DNA of 64,000 bases from Lachnospiraceae bacterium (GTDB lineage Bacteria > Bacillota > Clostridia > Lachnospirales > Lachnospiraceae). Each line of letters starts with the position of its first letter. Position 1 is the stretch's first letter. The DNA lies in contig JAMPGL010000008.1 in the NCBI GenBank assembly GCA_023663945.1, positions 1 through 64,000 of the forward strand, given 5' to 3'. Of the stretch, positions 61,643-64,000 are shown one piece after another. Below the pieces are notes generated by a model. The model saw only the letters and a program-made list of their open reading frames with translations. It ran no database searches and was not told the DNA's origin. A program made the position numbers and the translations under genes.

Positions 61643-62482
61643 ATGAAAATTATTTTGAGTAGAAAAGGATGTGATTCTGATTTCGGCGGGCTGCCAAGCC
61701 TTATATTGCCTAACGGAGACATCGCATATATTCCAATCCCTGGAGATGATTTTGAAACGATTGCTTATAGAGATGTTATGATGCGGACAGGACAGGAAAA
61801 TTTAGTTGATGTTATTTCCCAAGTGTCTCCTTATATGAAAATGTACGGGAAAAAGTTTGCTGTTGATGCTGACACAAAATGTCATTTGGATCCGGATTTG
61901 GATTGCAGATTATTTCCAAGAAAAGAAGGATGGCAAGGCTGTTTTGGTCAAGCTGATGCGGCTCAAACCGTTCTAGAACATGCTGGCATATCCATTGGGG
62001 ATGTTTTTTTGTTTTTTGGCTGGTTTAAACATACATATTTTGAAAATGGGAAATTAAAATATTGCAAAGAACAAGGAATACACATGATTTTCGGCTGGCT
62101 GCAAATTGAGAGGATTCTATATACAGCAGAGGAAGAAATTCCCGAATGGCTGCTTTATCATCCGCATTCTATTCAGAGGCGTATTTCTAGACCGAGTAAC
62201 TGCATCTACATAGGAAAAAAATATGTTTCATGGAATGACCAGATTAAAGGCTATGGGATATTTAATAAAGAAAATGAATCATTAATTTTGACCAAAAAGG
62301 GAATGAGCAGGAGTAAATGGCAATTACCGGAAAACTTTAGAAATATATCAATAACATACCATAAAGCAAGTTCATGGAAAGAGGATTATTTTCAGTCCGC
62401 ATGCAGAGGACAGGAGTTTGTATTTGATGAAAATGATATTGTTGAAAGCTGGGCTTGTAATATAATCGATAAAAATCAATGA
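61643..62482 (+). CDS. Nmad3 domain protein (putative nucleotide modification)
   Basis: This 279-residue protein starts with MKIILSRKGCDSDFGGLPS, then LPNGDIAYIPIPG and FFGWFKHTYFENGKLKY, which match the Nmad3 family proposed to act in modified-nucleotide metabolism of phages and mobile elements. A direct biochemical function is not known to me. ATG 61643 after AAAGGGA is preferred over an upstream start. It is AT-rich, stands alone behind an inverted repeat and has no phage genes nearby. Confidence 0.72.
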   Translation: MKIILSRKGCDSDFGGLPSLILPNGDIAYIPIPGDDFETIAYRDVMMRTGQENLVDVISQVSPYMKMYGKKFAVDADTKCHLDPDLDCRLFPRKEGWQGCFGQADAAQTVLEHAGISIGDVFLFFGWFKHTYFENGKLKYCKEQGIHMIFGWLQIERILYTAEEEIPEWLLYHPHSIQRRISRPSNCIYIGKKYVSWNDQIKGYGIFNKENESLILTKKGMSRSKWQLPENFRNISITYHKASSWKEDYFQSACRGQEFVFDENDIVESWACNIIDKNQ

Positions 62483-62637
62483 TAGTTACCAGAAAAAAGG
62501 ATAAGGAATTATCTATTTGTGAGTGGTAAAGGCGAGCTGTACTTGTTGATTATTATACTTGAAATTATTATAATGTGGATTATTATTTGTTGAAATCAAA
62601 TAAATTAAAAAACAGGAGAATTTTTGCGAGAGAATGC

Positions 62638-62748
62638 ATGCTGTTCAACCAGCAGTTGAGCCGTCAGATAAGATTCTCTTTCTGCGTTATTGTGAAAACA
62701 GCCTATTACAATTATTATAAAGGCGAAAGCTATAGTGTGACGGAGTGA
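62638..62748 (+). CDS. Possible small ORF in a gene-poor gap
   Basis: The 311 bases between the Nmad3 and HTH-methyltransferase genes are AT-rich. A 36-codon frame from ATG 62638 (MLFNQQLSRQIRFSFCVIVK, then AYYNYYKGESYSVTE) is the only protein-like content. The ribosome site CAGGAG is about 20 bases away, too far for confidence. It may be a gene fragment. Otherwise the gap shows AGAGAAT/ATTCTCT arms around it, which could be a hairpin. Confidence 0.25.
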   Translation: MLFNQQLSRQIRFSFCVIVKTAYYNYYKGESYSVTE

Positions 62749-62793
62749 TTTAAAAGCGCAGTGCGATAGACGATCAGAAAAGAGGAAGCGAAA

Positions 62794-63633
62794 ATGAATT
62801 ATTTGAAAACAGGAGAAATAATCTGCAAAAGACGCAAGGAATTGGGACTGACGCAGAATCAGCTTGCCGGGATACTCAGCATTTCATTTCAAGCAGTATC
62901 AAAGTGGGAAAATGGAGCGGCATATCCGGATATTGAAATCCTTCCCAAGCTGGCGGAGGCTTTGAATACGACGGTGGATGCCCTGCTGGGTTATCAAAGC
63001 GCGGCAACGGGCTATGATAAAAAGTATTCTGCAGAAGGATATTATTGGGGATTAAAGCCTAATAACATGTGTTATGATATTATGAAGGTTCTTCCGCCTG
63101 TTATGCCGTACCGTGTGCTGGATATGGGATGCGGTGAAGGGAAGGATGCGGTTTTTCTAGCGAAATGTGGATATGTCGTGAGCGCTTTTGACACTTCCCG
63201 GCAGGGACTTGAAAAGGCAAAAGCGCTTGCAGACCATAATCAGGTGGAAGTCAACTTTTTCCGGGCGGATATTTGGGATTATCTGCCGGAGCAGGAATTT
63301 GACATTATTTTTTGCAGTGGGGTGCTTCACTTCCTGCCTATGAGCAGGCGGAAGGAATTATGCGGCAGTCTGAAAGAGCATACCGCAGACGGAGGAATCA
63401 ATGCGCTGAATGTGTTTGTGAAAAAGCCGTTTGTTGCCCCGGCTCCAGATAACACAAAGGAAGAGGAAGAAATGGAGCCGTGGTATTCCGGGGAACTGTT
63501 TCAGTATTATCATGATTGGCTGTTTCCGGTCTGCCGGGAGGATTTGTTTGACTGCAACAGCGGAGGGATACCCCATAAGCACTGTATGGATACCTTGATT
63601 GCGCAAAAGGTGGAGCAGGAGGAAACAACATGA
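62794..63633 (+). CDS. XRE HTH-methyltransferase fusion (TehB-like)
   Basis: This 279-residue protein joins a Cro/C1 helix-turn-helix (LTQNQLAGILSISFQAVSKW, residues 1-65) to a class I SAM-dependent methyltransferase domain (VLDMGCGEGKDAVFLAKCGY; VNFFRADIWDYLP; FCSGVLHFLP), similar to TehB-type enzymes. Such fusions may sense and modify toxic oxyanions or a small molecule, unproven. AGAGGAAG precedes the ATG. The stop overlaps the racemase start (ATGA). Confidence 0.85.
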   Translation: MNYLKTGEIICKRRKELGLTQNQLAGILSISFQAVSKWENGAAYPDIEILPKLAEALNTTVDALLGYQSAATGYDKKYSAEGYYWGLKPNNMCYDIMKVLPPVMPYRVLDMGCGEGKDAVFLAKCGYVVSAFDTSRQGLEKAKALADHNQVEVNFFRADIWDYLPEQEFDIIFCSGVLHFLPMSRRKELCGSLKEHTADGGINALNVFVKKPFVAPAPDNTKEEEEMEPWYSGELFQYYHDWLFPVCREDLFDCNSGGIPHKHCMDTLIAQKVEQEETT

Positions 63634-64000
63634 AAAAGTTAGGTTTAGTGGGAGGAATGGGACCGGAGTCAACAATTCCCTATTATCATGACATTGTTTA
63701 TGGGGTACAAAGCAGGCTGGGAACGAAATTTTTCCCTAATTTAACAATTGAAAGCGTAAATGTATTTGAGGTTTTGCGGTTGTGCGGGGAACAAAAATAT
63801 GAGGAACTGACAGATTATCTGATGAAAGCAGTGGATAATCTGGTCAACAGCGGGGCGGATTTTGTGGCGTTAAGTGCCAACACTCCGCATATTGTCTTTG
63901 ACAGGATGAAAGAAAGAGCAGCGGTTCCTCTCGTGAGCATTATTGAAGCGTCGCGTGATGAAGCCCTTCGGCGAAATATGCATAAGGTAGGTCTGCTCGG
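63630..64000 (+). CDS. Aspartate/glutamate racemase family protein (partial)
   Basis: The reading frame runs off the right edge after 123 codons. It begins MKKLGLVGGMGPESTIPYYH and contains LSANTPHIVFD with the family Asn/Thr-Pro site; the first catalytic residue region (SANT) has Thr where many members have Cys at the nearby position. Members interconvert L- and D-amino acids or related substrates. GGAGG lies upstream inside the preceding gene, with ATGA coupling. Confidence 0.88.
   Translation, partial: MKKLGLVGGMGPESTIPYYHDIVYGVQSRLGTKFFPNLTIESVNVFEVLRLCGEQKYEELTDYLMKAVDNLVNSGADFVALSANTPHIVFDRMKERAAVPLVSIIEASRDEALRRNMHKVGLL

Overview
The window looks like chromosomal DNA of a spore-forming Clostridia, most likely Lachnospiraceae. 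The grounds are: strong GGAGG-type ribosome sites with frequent GTG/TTG starts, an alpha/beta-type small acid-soluble spore protein, a YtvI-like sporulation permease, AgrA/AgrC-type regulators, a YesM/YesN-controlled carbohydrate locus, and the Firmicutes gene order trigger factor-clpP-clpX-lon-engB. No rRNA, tRNA, CRISPR array, insertion sequence or prophage was recognised. The left edge carries a possible gene tail and the right edge cuts an aspartate/glutamate racemase gene.

Layout. 0.3-5.4 kb: a LytTR/GHKL two-component pair, a FlxA-like coiled-coil protein with a 38-bp repeat, a membrane XRE regulator and 4-alpha-glucanotransferase. 5.5-14 kb: a CYTH protein, then an AT-rich defence-type island made of a DUF234 ATPase, a deleted HTH regulator, a type III restriction-modification pair, and an uncharacterised winged-helix + DUF3800 pair, ending in a hairpin-rich non-coding tract. 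14.4-22 kb: HxlR regulator divergent from flavodoxin and a membrane protein, two DUF4143 ATPases with palindromic control regions, DJ-1, CBS and GreA proteins, the spore protein, and an ECF transporter plus TM1266-type regulator behind a terminator-bearing leader.

22-38 kb is a polysaccharide utilisation locus: AraC regulator, KduD/Ga5DH-like reductase, heparinase II/III-like lyase, YesN/YesM, and a divergent operon of sugar-binding lipoprotein, two ABC permeases, GH88 unsaturated glucuronyl hydrolase, DUF2264 enzyme, YesL-like protein, discoidin-like protein and rhamnose mutarotase. The likely scheme is import of uronate-containing oligosaccharides, lyase and hydrolase cleavage in the cytoplasm, and entry of the keto-uronates and possibly rhamnose into central metabolism, switched on by YesMN.

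38-49.8 kb is a patchwork: gene stubs, a frameshifted AlbA_2/RecG-like gene, a MarR-ADH-ALDH operon with a palindromic operator, a DUF1016 nuclease-like protein, a secreted or anchored protein of unknown role, and a response regulator next to a PocR-type hybrid kinase. 49.9-60.3 kb is housekeeping (tig, clpP, clpX, lon, engB, ytvI-like, hydroxyacid dehydrogenase, truA, vanZ, DUF308) in tightly packed genes. 60.3-64 kb returns to accessory genes: a DUF3990 (ADP-ribosyltransferase-like) protein with an unknown partner, an Nmad3 protein, an HTH-methyltransferase fusion and the partial racemase.

The most interesting signals are the winged-helix + DUF3800 pair beside type III R-M, the palindromic promoter regions shared by three AAA ATPase genes, the DUF3990 pair near an orphan Nmad3 gene, and the leader with competing hairpins upstream of the TM1266-ECF unit.
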